Of a stretch of 64,000 nucleotides of DNA, positions 27,509-36,371 are shown one piece after another. How positions within the stretch are numbered: the stretch's first letter is position 1; each line of letters starts with the position of its first letter. The position numbers and the translations under genes are program-made. Source of the stretch: Micromonospora lupini str. Lupac 08 (GTDB taxonomy: Bacteria > Actinomycetota > Actinomycetes > Mycobacteriales > Micromonosporaceae); assembly GCF_000297395.2 (NCBI RefSeq), contig NZ_HF570108.1, positions 138,321-202,320 on the forward strand, read 5' to 3'. The notes under the pieces are model-generated. The model was given only the letters and a program-made list of their open reading frames with translations. It had not been told where the DNA came from and made no database searches.

Positions 27509-28723
27509 TCAGCGGATCTGCATGCCGGAGATCGCCCGGGAGATGACCAGTCGCTGGATCTCGGACGTACCCTCGAAAATGGTGTAGATCTTGGCGTCGC
27601 GGTACCAGCGTTCGACGGGGTGGTCGCGGAGGAAGCCGGCCCCGCCGAGCAGTTGCACCGCCTTCTCGGTGACCGACACCGCCACCTCGCCGGCCTTGAG
27701 CTTGGACATCGAGCCCTCACCAGCGGTGAACGGGCGGTTGTTGCGGCCCATCCAGGAGGCACGCCAGACCAGCAGCCGGGCCGCGTCGATCTCCATCCGC
27801 ATGTCGGCAAGCGCGAACGCGACCGCCTGGTTCTCGATGATCGGCCGACCGAACTGGACCCGGTCCTTCGCGTAGTCCAGGGCGTACTCGTAGGCGGCCC
27901 GGGCCACGCCGAGCGCCTGCGCGCCGACAGTGGGTCGGGACAGCTCGAAGGTGCGCATCGCGGCCTGTCCGCTGGCCCGTTTCCCGGAGCGGGCGCGGTC
28001 CAGCCGCTCGTCGAGGGCGTCCCTGCCGCCGAGCAGGCAGCGGCCGGGCACACGTACGTCGTCGAGGAAGACGTCGGCGGTGTGTGACGCGCGCAGGCCG
28101 AGCTTGCGCAGCTTGCGGGTCGCGGCCAGGCCGGGGATGCCGGGCGGTACGACGAACGCCGCCTGCCCCCGGGAGCCGAGCGTGGGGTCGACCGAGGCGG
28201 TGACCACGTGCACTCCGGCGATGCCGCCGTTGGTGGCGTACGCCTTCTGGCCGTTGAGCACCCACTCGTCGGTGGCCTCGTCGTAGACGGCCCGGGTGCG
28301 CATCGCGCCGACGTCGGAGCCGGCCTCGGGTTCGCTGGTGCAGAACGCGGCGACGGCCGGGGAGTCGACGTCACCGAAGCACTGCGGCACCCACTCGACC
28401 ATCTGGTCGGGGGTGCCGGCGCCGTAGATGGCGGCGACGGCGAGCGAGGTGCCGAAGATGCTCAGGCCGATGCCGGCGTCACCCCAGAAGAGTTCCTCGC
28501 TGGCGATCGGCAGGGAGAGCCCGGTCGGGTCTGCCCAGCAGGTGGCGAGGAACTCGAAGCCGTAGAGGCCGACCTTGGCGGCCTCCTGGATCACCGGCCA
28601 CGGGGTGTCCTCGCGTTCGTCCCACTCGGCGGCGGCCGGGCGCACGACCTCGGCGGCGAAGCCGTGCACCCAGTCGCGTAGATCCCGCTGTTCCTCGTTC
28701 AGGTCGAGCGAGAACTCAGCCAT
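27509..28723 (-). CDS. Acyl-CoA dehydrogenase
   Basis: A 404-aa FAD flavoenzyme introducing a 2,3-double bond into acyl-CoA. The N-terminal helical domain is followed by FCTSEPEAGSDVGAM (FAD/substrate site), GQKAYATNGG, and a C-terminal domain with RVQFGRPI, QLLGGAGFLRDHPVERWYRDAK and IFEGTSEIQRLVISR, where the Glu is the catalytic base position. The start at ATG 28723 lies 1 nt from the SCP2 stop, so it is in an operon with it. The operon is divergent from a TetR regulator with a candidate operator at 29203-29232. Confidence 0.93.
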   Translation of the reverse strand: MAEFSLDLNEEQRDLRDWVHGFAAEVVRPAAAEWDEREDTPWPVIQEAAKVGLYGFEFLATCWADPTGLSLPIASEELFWGDAGIGLSIFGTSLAVAAIYGAGTPDQMVEWVPQCFGDVDSPAVAAFCTSEPEAGSDVGAMRTRAVYDEATDEWVLNGQKAYATNGGIAGVHVVTASVDPTLGSRGQAAFVVPPGIPGLAATRKLRKLGLRASHTADVFLDDVRVPGRCLLGGRDALDERLDRARSGKRASGQAAMRTFELSRPTVGAQALGVARAAYEYALDYAKDRVQFGRPIIENQAVAFALADMRMEIDAARLLVWRASWMGRNNRPFTAGEGSMSKLKAGEVAVSVTEKAVQLLGGAGFLRDHPVERWYRDAKIYTIFEGTSEIQRLVISRAISGMQIR

Positions 28724-28724
28724 G

Positions 28725-29177
28725 TCAGGCCTTGGGGATGTCGAACAGGTTGGCGATGTTGGCGGCCAGGCCGAGGTCGCCCTTCGCCTTGAGCTTGCCG
28801 GTCATGAACATCATCACCGGGTTGGCGCCACCGGAGACGATCTTCAGGAACTCCACCGGGCCCATGGTCAGGCTCAGCTTCGGGTCGTGCTGCGGGGTCT
28901 CGTTCACCTCGCACTTGCCGTCCGCGATGACCACCTCGTAGGTGTCGCTGCCACCGTCCGGCCGACCGGTGATGATCCAGTGGATCACCGCGTTGGTGGA
29001 GCCGGCCCGGTCCGCGCGGAACAGCGACGGCATCCGGCCGAACACCTCACCGAGGACCTTGCCGCGCAGGTCGCCGGCCATCACCTGGGCGATCTTGTCG
29101 TCCGGGGTGGACTTGACCAGCTGGGCGAACTCCTTGGGGCCGACGTTGGCGAAGGTGGCCGGGTCGAAGTCAGTCAT
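28725..29177 (-). CDS. SCP2 sterol-binding domain protein
   Basis: A 150-aa lipid-carrier domain protein. Typical features are AQVMAGDLRGKVLGEVF, a central beta-sheet with IHWIITGRPDGGSDTYEVVI, and the closing MMFMTGKLKAKGDLGLAANI, with the invariant Gly-Lys-Lys/Gly region of SCP2 domains. It probably binds fatty acyl-CoA or sterol-like lipids for the acyl-CoA dehydrogenase that follows in the operon. GGAAGG lies about 8 nt before ATG 29177. Confidence 0.88.
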   Translation of the reverse strand: MTDFDPATFANVGPKEFAQLVKSTPDDKIAQVMAGDLRGKVLGEVFGRMPSLFRADRAGSTNAVIHWIITGRPDGGSDTYEVVIADGKCEVNETPQHDPKLSLTMGPVEFLKIVSGGANPVMMFMTGKLKAKGDLGLAANIANLFDIPKA

Positions 29178-29202
29178 GAGATGTGCCTTCCGGAAGATTT
29201 GG

Positions 29203-29232
29203 CTACTCGCGCGTAACCCTACGCACGAGTAG
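29203..29232. promoter_or_regulatory. Candidate TetR operator in the divergent promoter
   Basis: Near-perfect 13-bp inverted repeat (29203-29215 and 29220-29232, one mismatch). It contains two degenerate 12-mers, TACTCGCGCGTA and TACGCACGAGTA, resembling TACTGGCGAGTA at 39638-39649. It lies between the divergent SCP2 and TetR starts. Confidence 0.6.
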
Positions 29233-29245
29233 GTATGCTCGCAAG

Positions 29246-29884
29246 GTGTCCAGTGTCCCCGCCTTCAAGCGCCTGCCACGCGCCGTCCGCGAGCAGCAGA
29301 TGCTCGACGCTGCCGTGAAGGTCTTCTCCCGGCGCGGCTTCCACGCTGCCAGCATGGACGAGATCGCTGAGGACGCCGGCATCTCCAAGCCCATGGTGTA
29401 CGCGTACCTCGGCACCAAGGAGGAACTCTTCGTCGCCTGCCTGCACCGGGAGGGCACCCGGATGATGCAGGCCATCGCCGGTGCCGCTGCCCCCGACCTG
29501 CCGGCCGACGAGCGGCTCTGGCGTGGACTGCGGGCGTTCTTCGGCTTCGTCGGCGCGCACCGCGACGGCTGGGCGGTGCTCTACCGGCAGGCCCGGGGCG
29601 AGCAACCGTTCGCCGGCGAGCTGGCCACCATGCGGGCCCGGCTGGTCGAGGTGGTCGCCGGAATGCTCGACCACGCGCTGCGCGCCGAGGGCCGCGAGAT
29701 CGCCGCCATCGACCTGGAGGTCGTCGCGTACGCCCTGGTCGGCGCGACCGAGTCGCTTGCCGACTGGCTCGCGGACCACCCGGAGGCCGACCCGGAGAAG
29801 ACGGCCACCCGGATGATGAACGTGGCCTGGCTCGGTGCCGCCCAACTCCTGCACGGCGTCACCTGGCGTCCGCCGACCGACTGA
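29246..29884 (+). CDS. TetR/AcrR-family transcriptional regulator
   Basis: A 212-aa repressor-type regulator. The N-terminal helix-turn-helix (MLDAAVKVFSRRGFHAASMDEIAEDAGISKPMVYAYLGTKEELF) is intact. The helical ligand domain (LRAFFGFVGAHRDGWAVLYRQARG) is of the type often seen with acyl-CoA or fatty-acid ligands. GTG 29246 lies just after a TATGCT sequence and lacks a Shine-Dalgarno, so it could be leaderless. The divergent SCP2/acyl-CoA dehydrogenase operon is the likely target. The 3' end overlaps the convergent DedA gene by 26 bp. Confidence 0.9.
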   Translation: MSSVPAFKRLPRAVREQQMLDAAVKVFSRRGFHAASMDEIAEDAGISKPMVYAYLGTKEELFVACLHREGTRMMQAIAGAAAPDLPADERLWRGLRAFFGFVGAHRDGWAVLYRQARGEQPFAGELATMRARLVEVVAGMLDHALRAEGREIAAIDLEVVAYALVGATESLADWLADHPEADPEKTATRMMNVAWLGAAQLLHGVTWRPPTD

Positions 29885-30515
29885 CCGCCCTCGCGGAGAC
29901 AGCGTCGCTGCCCGGCTCGCCGGACCGGCGGCGGTTGCGGAGCCAACGAACCACCTCGACGACCACCGTCACGGTCAGAGCGAGGCCCAGACCGAGCAGG
30001 AGACCACGCAGCGGGTCCTGCTCGAAGGCCAGCCCGCCGACGTAGCCGACCAGCGCCGAGTAGAGGCCCCACGAGCTGGCGGCCAGCGCGTCGAAGGCCA
30101 GGAACCGTCGCCGGGGATAGCGCACCGCACCCATGGTGAGGGTGGCCGCGGTCCGGCCGCCCGGAATGTAGCGGGCCACGGTGAGGATCAGTCCGCCCCG
30201 GGTGGCGATCCCCCGACGGGCCCGATCGATGGCGGCTCGGCGTCTACCGTCGGGCGGCAGCCGGTCGAGCAGCCGTGTGCCACCGCCCCGCCCGATGGCG
30301 TACGAGATGTGGTCGCCGACCAGCGCCCCGGCGGCGGCCACCACGATCACTGCCGGCAGGTACGGCGCTCCGGAGGCCGCGAACACCCCTGCGGTGATCA
30401 CCGCCGTCTCGCTCGGCACCACCGGGAAGAAGCCGTCGAGCACCGCGACCGCGAAGATCGCCAGGTACACCCAGGGCGAGGACATCGTGTCGTGCAGCAG
30501 GTCGAGCAGATCCAT
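29859..30515 (-). CDS. DedA/VTT-domain membrane protein, paralogue A
   Basis: A 218-aa DedA protein. It has a re-entrant segment LDGFFPVVPSETAVITAG with the conserved Glu/Pro, GDHISYAIGRGGGTRLLDRLP, the signature ARYIPGGRTAATLTMGAVRYPRRRFL, and a basic C-terminus. It is a close paralogue of the gene at 32487-33107. ATG 30515 is chosen because the paralogue starts at the equivalent residue; ATG 30551 would add 12 residues. The likely role is envelope lipid transport or membrane-potential homeostasis. Confidence 0.85.
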   Translation of the reverse strand: MDLLDLLHDTMSSPWVYLAIFAVAVLDGFFPVVPSETAVITAGVFAASGAPYLPAVIVVAAAGALVGDHISYAIGRGGGTRLLDRLPPDGRRRAAIDRARRGIATRGGLILTVARYIPGGRTAATLTMGAVRYPRRRFLAFDALAASSWGLYSALVGYVGGLAFEQDPLRGLLLGLGLALTVTVVVEVVRWLRNRRRSGEPGSDAVSARAVSRSADAR

Positions 30516-30685
30516 GATCCCGATGCTGGTGTCGGCGGCAGCTCGCGACATCGGCCAGTGGTCGGGTGGGCGCCACTACTTAGGTAGCGGCCGGCCCGGA
30601 CTGCGGGTCGGGGTCATCCCCCACCGCACCCGGGTACGACGCCGCGCGGCGGTCCGATCCGTCGGCTGAGCCCTAGGCTCGGTGC

Positions 30686-31837
30686 GTGGTCTCCAGCGCC
30701 GTCGCGCTCCGGCGGATCGTCCAGCGGTACGCCCCGCCGCTGCTCGCCGTCGTCGTCGCCGTGGCCGTCTGGGCCAGCGCGACAGGTGACATCGGTGTCC
30801 CCTCGCCGCTGCCGGGCGCGGTCGTACTGCTGATCGCACTGGGTTCGGCGTGGGCCGCCGGCACGATCCGGACCCGTCGCTGGCCGTTGTTCCTGGCCGC
30901 GGCGGTCGGCTGGTTGGTGCTCGCCGCATCGGCCGCCGGGGTGCTGGCGTCGTACCAGGCGGGTCTGCGGTTGCGTGGTCGCCAACTCGCCGGCTACCTC
31001 GCCGGTGCGGCAGTGGCGCTGGCCGGCGGGGTGCTGGTCGGGCTGGCGGTGGGTGGCGTACGCCGGATCACCACCGCCACCTCCGGCAACGTGCTGCTGC
31101 TCGCCGCCTGTCTGGTCGGGCTGCCGTTGGTCTTCGGCCTCTGGGTGCGGGCCCGTCAGGACACGCTCGCCGCTCTCCGGGACCGCGCCGAGCGGCTGGA
31201 ACGCGAGCAGGAGGCCCGCGCCGACCGGGCCCGCGCCGAGGAGCGGACCCGGATCGCCCGGGAGATGCACGACGTGGTGGCGCACCGGGTCTCGCTGATG
31301 GTGGTGCATGCCGGGGCGCTGGAGGTGACCGCCGTGGACCCGGGGACCGTCGAGGCCGCCGCGCTGATCCGGACGACCGGCCGGGAGGCGCTCACCGACC
31401 TGCGTGAGGTGCTGGGTGTGCTGCGGCAGGCCGGCCCGGCCGTCACGCCGGAGCGAGGGCTCGACGCGGTGGACGAGTTGATTGGGGAGTCCCGTGCCGC
31501 CGGGCTGCGGGTGACCCGGCAGGACGAGGGCGTGCCGGCGGCGCTACCCGCGACGCTGGGGCGTACCGCGTACCGGGTGGTTCGTGAGGCGCTGACCAAC
31601 GCGCGCAAGCACGCGGCCGATGCCGAGACGACGGTCTGCCTGCGCTACCTGCCCGACGGACTGGAGGTGCTGGTCCGCAGCGGCCCGTCCGAGGGCGGGT
31701 CGACGCTGCCGGGTGCCGGGCAGGGGCTGCTCGGGCTGCGTGAGCGGGTGGAACTGCTCGGCGGCCGGTTGGAGGCGGCTCCGGTGGACGGCGGCTTCCT
31801 GGTCCGGGCCCTGATCCCCCTGGCGGGCGCGGCGTGA
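30686..31837 (+). CDS. Two-component sensor histidine kinase (HisKA_3 type)
   Basis: A 383-aa NarL/DesK-type sensor. Four or five membrane segments span about residues 15-155, followed by a short coiled coil (DRAERLEREQEARADRARAEE). The HisKA_3 dimerisation motif RIAREMHDVVAHRVSLMVVHAG has the phosphoacceptor His near residue 195. The HATPase_c motifs are TAYRVVREALTNARKHA (N-box) and GAGQGLLGLRERVELLGG (G-box). No large extracytoplasmic sensor domain is seen, so it probably senses membrane state. GTG 30686 is the likely start. Its stop overlaps the regulator start by 4 nt. Confidence 0.92.
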   Translation: MVSSAVALRRIVQRYAPPLLAVVVAVAVWASATGDIGVPSPLPGAVVLLIALGSAWAAGTIRTRRWPLFLAAAVGWLVLAASAAGVLASYQAGLRLRGRQLAGYLAGAAVALAGGVLVGLAVGGVRRITTATSGNVLLLAACLVGLPLVFGLWVRARQDTLAALRDRAERLEREQEARADRARAEERTRIAREMHDVVAHRVSLMVVHAGALEVTAVDPGTVEAAALIRTTGREALTDLREVLGVLRQAGPAVTPERGLDAVDELIGESRAAGLRVTRQDEGVPAALPATLGRTAYRVVREALTNARKHAADAETTVCLRYLPDGLEVLVRSGPSEGGSTLPGAGQGLLGLRERVELLGGRLEAAPVDGGFLVRALIPLAGAA

Positions 31838-32475
31838 TCCGGGTGGTGGTGGTGGACGACGAGCAACTGGTCCGCGCCGGGCTGCGGTTGATCCTGGAAG
31901 CGGCGGAGGACATCACTGTCGTCGGTGAGGCAGGCGACGGCGCCGGCGCGCTGGAGCAGGCCCAACGGTTACGCCCCGACGTGGTGCTGCTCGACGTGCG
32001 GATGCCGGGCATCGACGGGCTGACAGTCGCGCCCGAGGTGGTCGCCGCCGGCCCGAAGGTGATCATGTTGACCACCTTCGACCTCGACGAGTACGTGCAC
32101 CGGGCTCTGCGGGCCGGCGCGGTCGGCTTCCTGCTCAAGGACACCCCGCCCCGCGAGCTGGCCGCCGCCGTCCGTACGGTGGCCGCCGGGAACGCCATGC
32201 TCGCCCCGACGGTGACCCGGCGCCTGATCAGCTCGTTCGCCGAGCGTGGTCCGGCCCGCCGGGACGCGGCGCGTGAGCGGTTGGCGTCGCTGACCGAGCG
32301 GGAGCTGGTGATCGTCCGGGAGGTGGCGCGCGGGCTCGGCAACGCGGAGATCGCCCGGCGGTTGACGATGAGCGAGGCCACCGTGAAGGCACACGTCAGC
32401 CGGGCGCTGGCGAAACTCCACGCGGGCAACCGGGTGCAGTTGGCCATCCTGGTACACGACGCCGACCTGCTGTGA
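31834..32475 (+). CDS. LuxR/NarL-family response regulator
   Basis: A 213-aa regulator. The receiver domain has acidic pocket VVVDDE, phosphoacceptor Asp near residue 54 (VLLDVRMPG), and the switch Thr/Lys in MLTTFDLDEYVH...FLLKD. The LuxR DNA-binding domain follows (LTERELVIVREVARGLGNAEIARRLTMSEATVKAHVSRALAKL). GTG 31834 overlaps the kinase stop (GTGA), so translation is coupled. The two DedA paralogues on both sides, on the opposite strand, are the first candidate targets, by position only. Confidence 0.95.
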   Translation: MIRVVVVDDEQLVRAGLRLILEAAEDITVVGEAGDGAGALEQAQRLRPDVVLLDVRMPGIDGLTVAPEVVAAGPKVIMLTTFDLDEYVHRALRAGAVGFLLKDTPPRELAAAVRTVAAGNAMLAPTVTRRLISSFAERGPARRDAARERLASLTERELVIVREVARGLGNAEIARRLTMSEATVKAHVSRALAKLHAGNRVQLAILVHDADLL

Positions 32476-32486
32476 CGGGTGCGGGG

Positions 32487-33107
32487 TCAGTGGCGGGAGG
32501 AGGCGTGGCGGCGGGCCCTGCGGCGTAGCCACCGGATCCCCTCCAGCCCGAACGTGACGACCACCGAGATTCCCACCCCGACCAGCAGGCCCTTCACCGG
32601 GTCGCGTTCGAAAGCCAGCCCGCCGAAGTAGCCGAGCAGTCCGCAGTACAGCGCCCAGGTGCCCGCGCCGATGCTGTCGTACAGCAGGAATGACCGGCGG
32701 GGATAGCGCACCGCGCCCATGGTGAGGGTGACGGCGGTCCGCCCGCCCGGCACGTACCGGCTGGTGGTCAGGATGATTCCGCCGCGCCGGTCCACGGCCC
32801 GGCGGGCCCACTCGGAGCTGGCCCGCCGACGGCTGCCGTCGGGGAGGCGGGCCAGTCGGCGGGCGCCCCCGCCCCGCCCGATGGCGTACGAGACGTGGTC
32901 GCCGATCAGCGCGCCGGTGGCGGCGGTCACGATCACCAGGGTCAGGCTGGGGTGCCCCCCGCTCGCCGAGAGCACCCCCGCGGTGATCACCGCAGCCTCG
33001 CCCGGCACCGCGGGGAAGAATGCGTCGACCGCGGTGAGCCCGAAGATCACCAGATAGACCCACGGCGACGTGACCGTCCCACGGAGGAGGTCGAGCAGGG
33101 CGTCCAT
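32487..33107 (-). CDS. DedA/VTT-domain membrane protein, paralogue B
   Basis: A 206-aa DedA protein very similar along its whole length to the gene at 29859-30515 (for example GDHVSYAIGRGGGARRL, SRYVPGGRTAVTLTMGAVRYPRR, GGLAFERDPVKGLLVGVG). It has conserved Pro/Glu in FFPAVPGEAAVITAG and an Arg-rich tail. ATG 33107 is supported by a GGAGG-containing region and by the paralogue. It ends 12 nt from the response-regulator stop, in convergent orientation. Confidence 0.87.
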   Translation of the reverse strand: MDALLDLLRGTVTSPWVYLVIFGLTAVDAFFPAVPGEAAVITAGVLSASGGHPSLTLVIVTAATGALIGDHVSYAIGRGGGARRLARLPDGSRRRASSEWARRAVDRRGGIILTTSRYVPGGRTAVTLTMGAVRYPRRSFLLYDSIGAGTWALYCGLLGYFGGLAFERDPVKGLLVGVGISVVVTFGLEGIRWLRRRARRHASSRH

Positions 33108-33171
33108 GCCCCCATGCTTGCCGGGCGCGACCTACCCGGTGGGCGAGTCGCCGGATCACGGCCCCGAGTTG

Positions 33172-34434
33172 TCAGTCGGCGTCCACCAGGGCGGGTGGGG
33201 CGAGCAGCGGACCGCACGGGGTCTTGTCGTCGGCGGTGGGGCCGTGTGAGGTCAGCACCATCGGGGTGTCCAGCTCCGTGCCGACGGCCTCGGCCCAGTC
33301 GCGCGGCGGGTCGTCGTAGAGCGGGCGGGAGCGCAGCAGGCGCGCGGTGAGCGCGGCCTGTCGGTCCAGGTCGCCGGGTGGGCCTGGGGTGAGGCGGTCG
33401 GTGGTGTCGTAGCGGCGGCAGATCCGCAGGTCGGGGCCGGCGAGGTCGAGGTGGGTAAGCGCCAGGCCGTCGACGCCGCCGGCCGCGGCGACTGCGTACC
33501 GGTGGGCGACCGCGTCGAAGTGGCCGAACCGGAACCGGCCCTGCCATGGGTTCGTCGGGTTGTGCGGGTCGGCGAGCGGCAACGCCGGGTCCTCGGTCAC
33601 CAGCGGGCCGGCGCCGTGTCGGGTGGTGACGATCCGCAGCACCCCGATCCGGGTCGCTTCGCCAGGCTGGCCCGCCTCGGCGAGCAGCCTGTCGACGTTG
33701 GCGAACGTGGTGGTGCTCCACGTCGTGTACGGGTGGAAGCCGTGCCACTCGTCGAGCAGCACCCCCTGCGCGCCCTCGAACACGCAGGTCCCGGCGCGCA
33801 GCGCCCCGGCCAGCCAGGTCCCGTCGACGATGGCGACCCGCCCGGCGAACCCGGTGAACGCGGGCAGGCAGTCCTCGACCGGTGGTGCGTCCAGCGGGCC
33901 CACCTCGGCGGTCAGCCGGTCCCGCAGGGTGGTCAGCCGGCGGCGCAGCAGCGCTGGGCTGCGACAGTCGGCGACCCGGGGCGCGTCGTCGGGGTGGGCG
34001 AGGCCGTACGAGACGGCCTCGCCCACCCCCAGCCCGCAGGAGCCGTGCCGGTCGGCTCCCCGGGCGATCTCCCGGGCCCGGTTGGCGGCCCGGTGGTACG
34101 GGGTGGCGAGCAGCGCGTCGGAGTCGACGGTGAGTCGGTCGAGCGCGTCGGGCACCCCGACCGTGGCGAGATGGTCGGCCTCGGCGGCCAGGGCCAGCGG
34201 GTCCACCACCACGTGCCGGGACAGGTGCGTACCGACACCGGGATGGAACGTGCCCGCGCCGAACTGCGCGAACGTGTGGTGCCGCCCGTCGCGCAGCACG
34301 ACGTTGTGTGCCGCCTGCGCGCCCCCGTTGAAGCGGACCACCGTGTGCACCCGGCGGGTGGCGCAGAGCCAGTCCACCACCGTGCCCTTGCCGGCGTCGC
34401 CGTAGCCGAGGTCGACCACCGCCACGTGCCTCAC
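33172..34434 (-). CDS. Divergent adenylosuccinate-synthetase-like protein
   Basis: A 420-aa distant PurA paralogue. The catalytic Asp13 and GKG are kept in GYGDAGKGT, but the usual DEGKGK is DAGKGT. The His of GGHNAGHT remains in [19 protein letters not shown] is replaced by GSCGLGVGEAV, while FEGAQGVLLDEWHGFHPY, TRHGAGPLVTED and QGRFRFGHFD follow PurA positions. It could ligate an amino acid to a purine nucleotide other than IMP, or use another partner. GTG 34434 overlaps the vWA stop by 4 nt; it is the last gene of a four-gene operon. The genuine purA is at 19879. Confidence 0.82.
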   Translation of the reverse strand: MRHVAVVDLGYGDAGKGTVVDWLCATRRVHTVVRFNGGAQAAHNVVLRDGRHHTFAQFGAGTFHPGVGTHLSRHVVVDPLALAAEADHLATVGVPDALDRLTVDSDALLATPYHRAANRAREIARGADRHGSCGLGVGEAVSYGLAHPDDAPRVADCRSPALLRRRLTTLRDRLTAEVGPLDAPPVEDCLPAFTGFAGRVAIVDGTWLAGALRAGTCVFEGAQGVLLDEWHGFHPYTTWSTTTFANVDRLLAEAGQPGEATRIGVLRIVTTRHGAGPLVTEDPALPLADPHNPTNPWQGRFRFGHFDAVAHRYAVAAAGGVDGLALTHLDLAGPDLRICRRYDTTDRLTPGPPGDLDRQAALTARLLRSRPLYDDPPRDWAEAVGTELDTPMVLTSHGPTADDKTPCGPLLAPPALVDAD

Positions 34435-35390
34435 AGCCGCGTCACCCCGCCGGTGGTGTCGCGGAACGCCGGCAGCGTCGACACCTCGGCCCGTCGTCCC
34501 CGGCCGAGGCGGGCCAGGGCCTTCGACACGGTGCCGGTGGCGTTGGAACCCGTGTGGTCCAGGTGGCGCAGGCCCTCGTCCAGGTCGATGGCCTGCTCGC
34601 CGAGGCCGATGGTGAGCGCGATGGTCTCGCAGACGGCGTCCAGGTCGTCGAGCACGACCGCGTTCTGCCCGAGGAGGTCCCGCCAGAAGTCCAGCACCGT
34701 GGCGTTGCCGGCGTAGTGGCTGCCGGCCGGGAGCAGATAGTAGGTGTCCCAGCGGCGGGTCACCTCGTCGACGACCTGCCGCAGCGGCACGTCCTCGCCC
34801 AGGTCGTCGCCGATCAGGCCGGCCACCTCGCGGGCCTTCACCTGCGGGTACGCCAACTCGTCGCCGATGATGAACAGGTAACCGCGCCGGCCGCGCTTCT
34901 CCCAGTTGTCGGTGACGGTGTGCCGGGCCATGAAGTACAGGGCCAGCTCGTACGACTCGCTCATCTGCCCGCCGCCACCTCCCTCCAGCACGATCCGGCC
35001 GAGGTCGTCGTCCATCCGGTTGTCCGACTCGAACTGGCCTACCTGCAACGGCACCCGGTCGCAGGTGGCGTCGCCGATCGCGCCGAACATGATCTGCGGG
35101 TCGCTGGCGTAGCCCTGCCGTTGCAGCAGCCCGAGAAGCTGCGGCAGCTTGGTCTGCAGTGCGCGCGGCACCCTGCGCATCGAGCCGGTCACGTCGAAGA
35201 GCACCGCGATGGGTGTCGACTGCGGGTGCTCGTCGGAGTCGCGGCTCTCGCGACTCGCGTCGCGGGGGTCGAGCGCGGGGTGCACGGTGCGTGCTCCGCT
35301 GTCGCTGTAGGAGAACGCGCTGCGGCCGGTGGAGCGCCGGTAGCGGTCGGCGGCGTCGTACACGTCGGTGGACCAGATTCCACTGCCCAT
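34431..35390 (-). CDS. von Willebrand factor A (vWA) domain protein
   Basis: A 319-aa cytoplasmic protein. Its vWA domain starts near residue 60, with a MIDAS-like DVTGS motif at 66-70 that would bind a metal and a partner acidic residue. GQMSESYELALYFMARHT and YLFIIGDELAYP carry further MIDAS-type residues. No signal peptide or membrane segment is seen. A C-terminal helical region ends at ARLGRGRRAEVSTLPAF. AAGGAG precedes ATG 35390. The spacing to the upstream gene is 9 nt and the downstream gene overlaps, so it is in the cassette operon. It is probably a scaffold or assembly factor. Confidence 0.88.
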   Translation of the reverse strand: MGSGIWSTDVYDAADRYRRSTGRSAFSYSDSGARTVHPALDPRDASRESRDSDEHPQSTPIAVLFDVTGSMRRVPRALQTKLPQLLGLLQRQGYASDPQIMFGAIGDATCDRVPLQVGQFESDNRMDDDLGRIVLEGGGGGQMSESYELALYFMARHTVTDNWEKRGRRGYLFIIGDELAYPQVKAREVAGLIGDDLGEDVPLRQVVDEVTRRWDTYYLLPAGSHYAGNATVLDFWRDLLGQNAVVLDDLDAVCETIALTIGLGEQAIDLDEGLRHLDHTGSNATGTVSKALARLGRGRRAEVSTLPAFRDTTGGVTRL

Positions 35391-35399
35391 GACAGCTCC

Positions 35400-36371
35400 T
35401 TAGGGGGTGAGGGTGAAGGGTCGGAAGGTGCGTGGCCCGTAGAGCCGGTCCAGCACCTGGTCGAGTTCGCGCAGCAGCTGCCAGGCGTCGTTCGGCCGGG
35501 CATCCAGGGATCGCTGCCGGCAGCCCCGCGCGAAGGCGTGCAGCTCGCGGGGTGCGCGCGGCCCCATCAGCCAGCTCATGCACCGGCTGGCCATCGCGAT
35601 GTCGGTCCCCGGTCCGGCGGGCCGCTTCCTGGTGACCTCCTCCGGGTACCAGTCCTCCTGGCCGGGCACCAGCGCCGGGACCGTGCTGCCGACGGCCGCG
35701 GAGAAGCACCAGTCGACGAGCACCACGCCGTGGGCGTCCGGCTCGATCAGCACGTGCCGCGGCAGGACCGCGCCGTGCACCAGGCCCGCACGGTGGGCCA
35801 GGCCGAGCACCACCAACAGCCGCCGCCACATCCAGGCCACGTCCCGGGCGTCCAACCCGTCGGGGTACGCGCGCCGCACCTCGTCCAGGTCGTGAAGGCC
35901 GGGTGCGGTGGCGAGCACGGTGATCCGCCGCTCGGCGCCCGAGGCGGCGTCGCGGTGCGGGAACTCGTCGACGAGCCGGGGCACGTACGGCAGGTAGCGC
36001 GGGTCGCCGCGCTCGGCGATGGTGTGCAGCGCGTGTGCCTCGCGGGCCATCAGGTCGTTGTCGGTGGGCCGTCGGGGGAGCTTGAGCAGCCGGTCGGCAC
36101 CGACGTCGTAGAGGTCGGCCAGGTCACCCGAGTGGGCCGGTGTGCCGAGGCGGTAGTCGCCGAGGACGGTGACCCGCCGGGCCTGCCACCGGGTGGTGAC
36201 GTGAACGAACGCGTCGAGGGCTTCGGCGCGTACCGCCGGGTCGGCCGGCAGTCGGTCGGGGTGCAGGGCCGCGACCAGCTCGCGGTAGCGGCGGGCCGGC
36301 TGGTCCGCGCCGAACAGGTCGGTGTCGGTGCGGGCCGCCGCGACCAGGCCGATGGCCTCGGCCGCCCTCAT
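35400..36371 (-). CDS. J-domain-like plus degenerate protein-kinase-fold protein
   Basis: A 323-aa protein. Residues about 25-62 (YRELVAALHPDR, then AFVHVTTRW) resemble the HPD region of a DnaJ J-domain. From about 70 a kinase fold follows: Lys97 (LLKLPR), Glu111 (REAHAL), and a catalytic-loop position LVHGAVLPRHVL in which the usual catalytic Asp of HxD is Ala. The DFG position reads VDWCFS, keeping the Asp. It is therefore likely a pseudokinase or a weak, non-canonical kinase. Its ATG overlaps the NUDIX stop by 4 nt. It may recruit a partner or bind a nucleotide. Confidence 0.75.
   Translation of the reverse strand: MRAAEAIGLVAAARTDTDLFGADQPARRYRELVAALHPDRLPADPAVRAEALDAFVHVTTRWQARRVTVLGDYRLGTPAHSGDLADLYDVGADRLLKLPRRPTDNDLMAREAHALHTIAERGDPRYLPYVPRLVDEFPHRDAASGAERRITVLATAPGLHDLDEVRRAYPDGLDARDVAWMWRRLLVVLGLAHRAGLVHGAVLPRHVLIEPDAHGVVLVDWCFSAAVGSTVPALVPGQEDWYPEEVTRKRPAGPGTDIAMASRCMSWLMGPRAPRELHAFARGCRQRSLDARPNDAWQLLRELDQVLDRLYGPRTFRPFTLTP

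Noticed and set aside
33172..34434. PurZ-type aminoadenine (Z-genome) enzyme
   Set aside because: From memory, PurZ replaces the catalytic Asp with Ser, whereas this protein keeps the Asp, and no dATPase or DpoZ-like gene accompanies it. Not fully excluded without a search.
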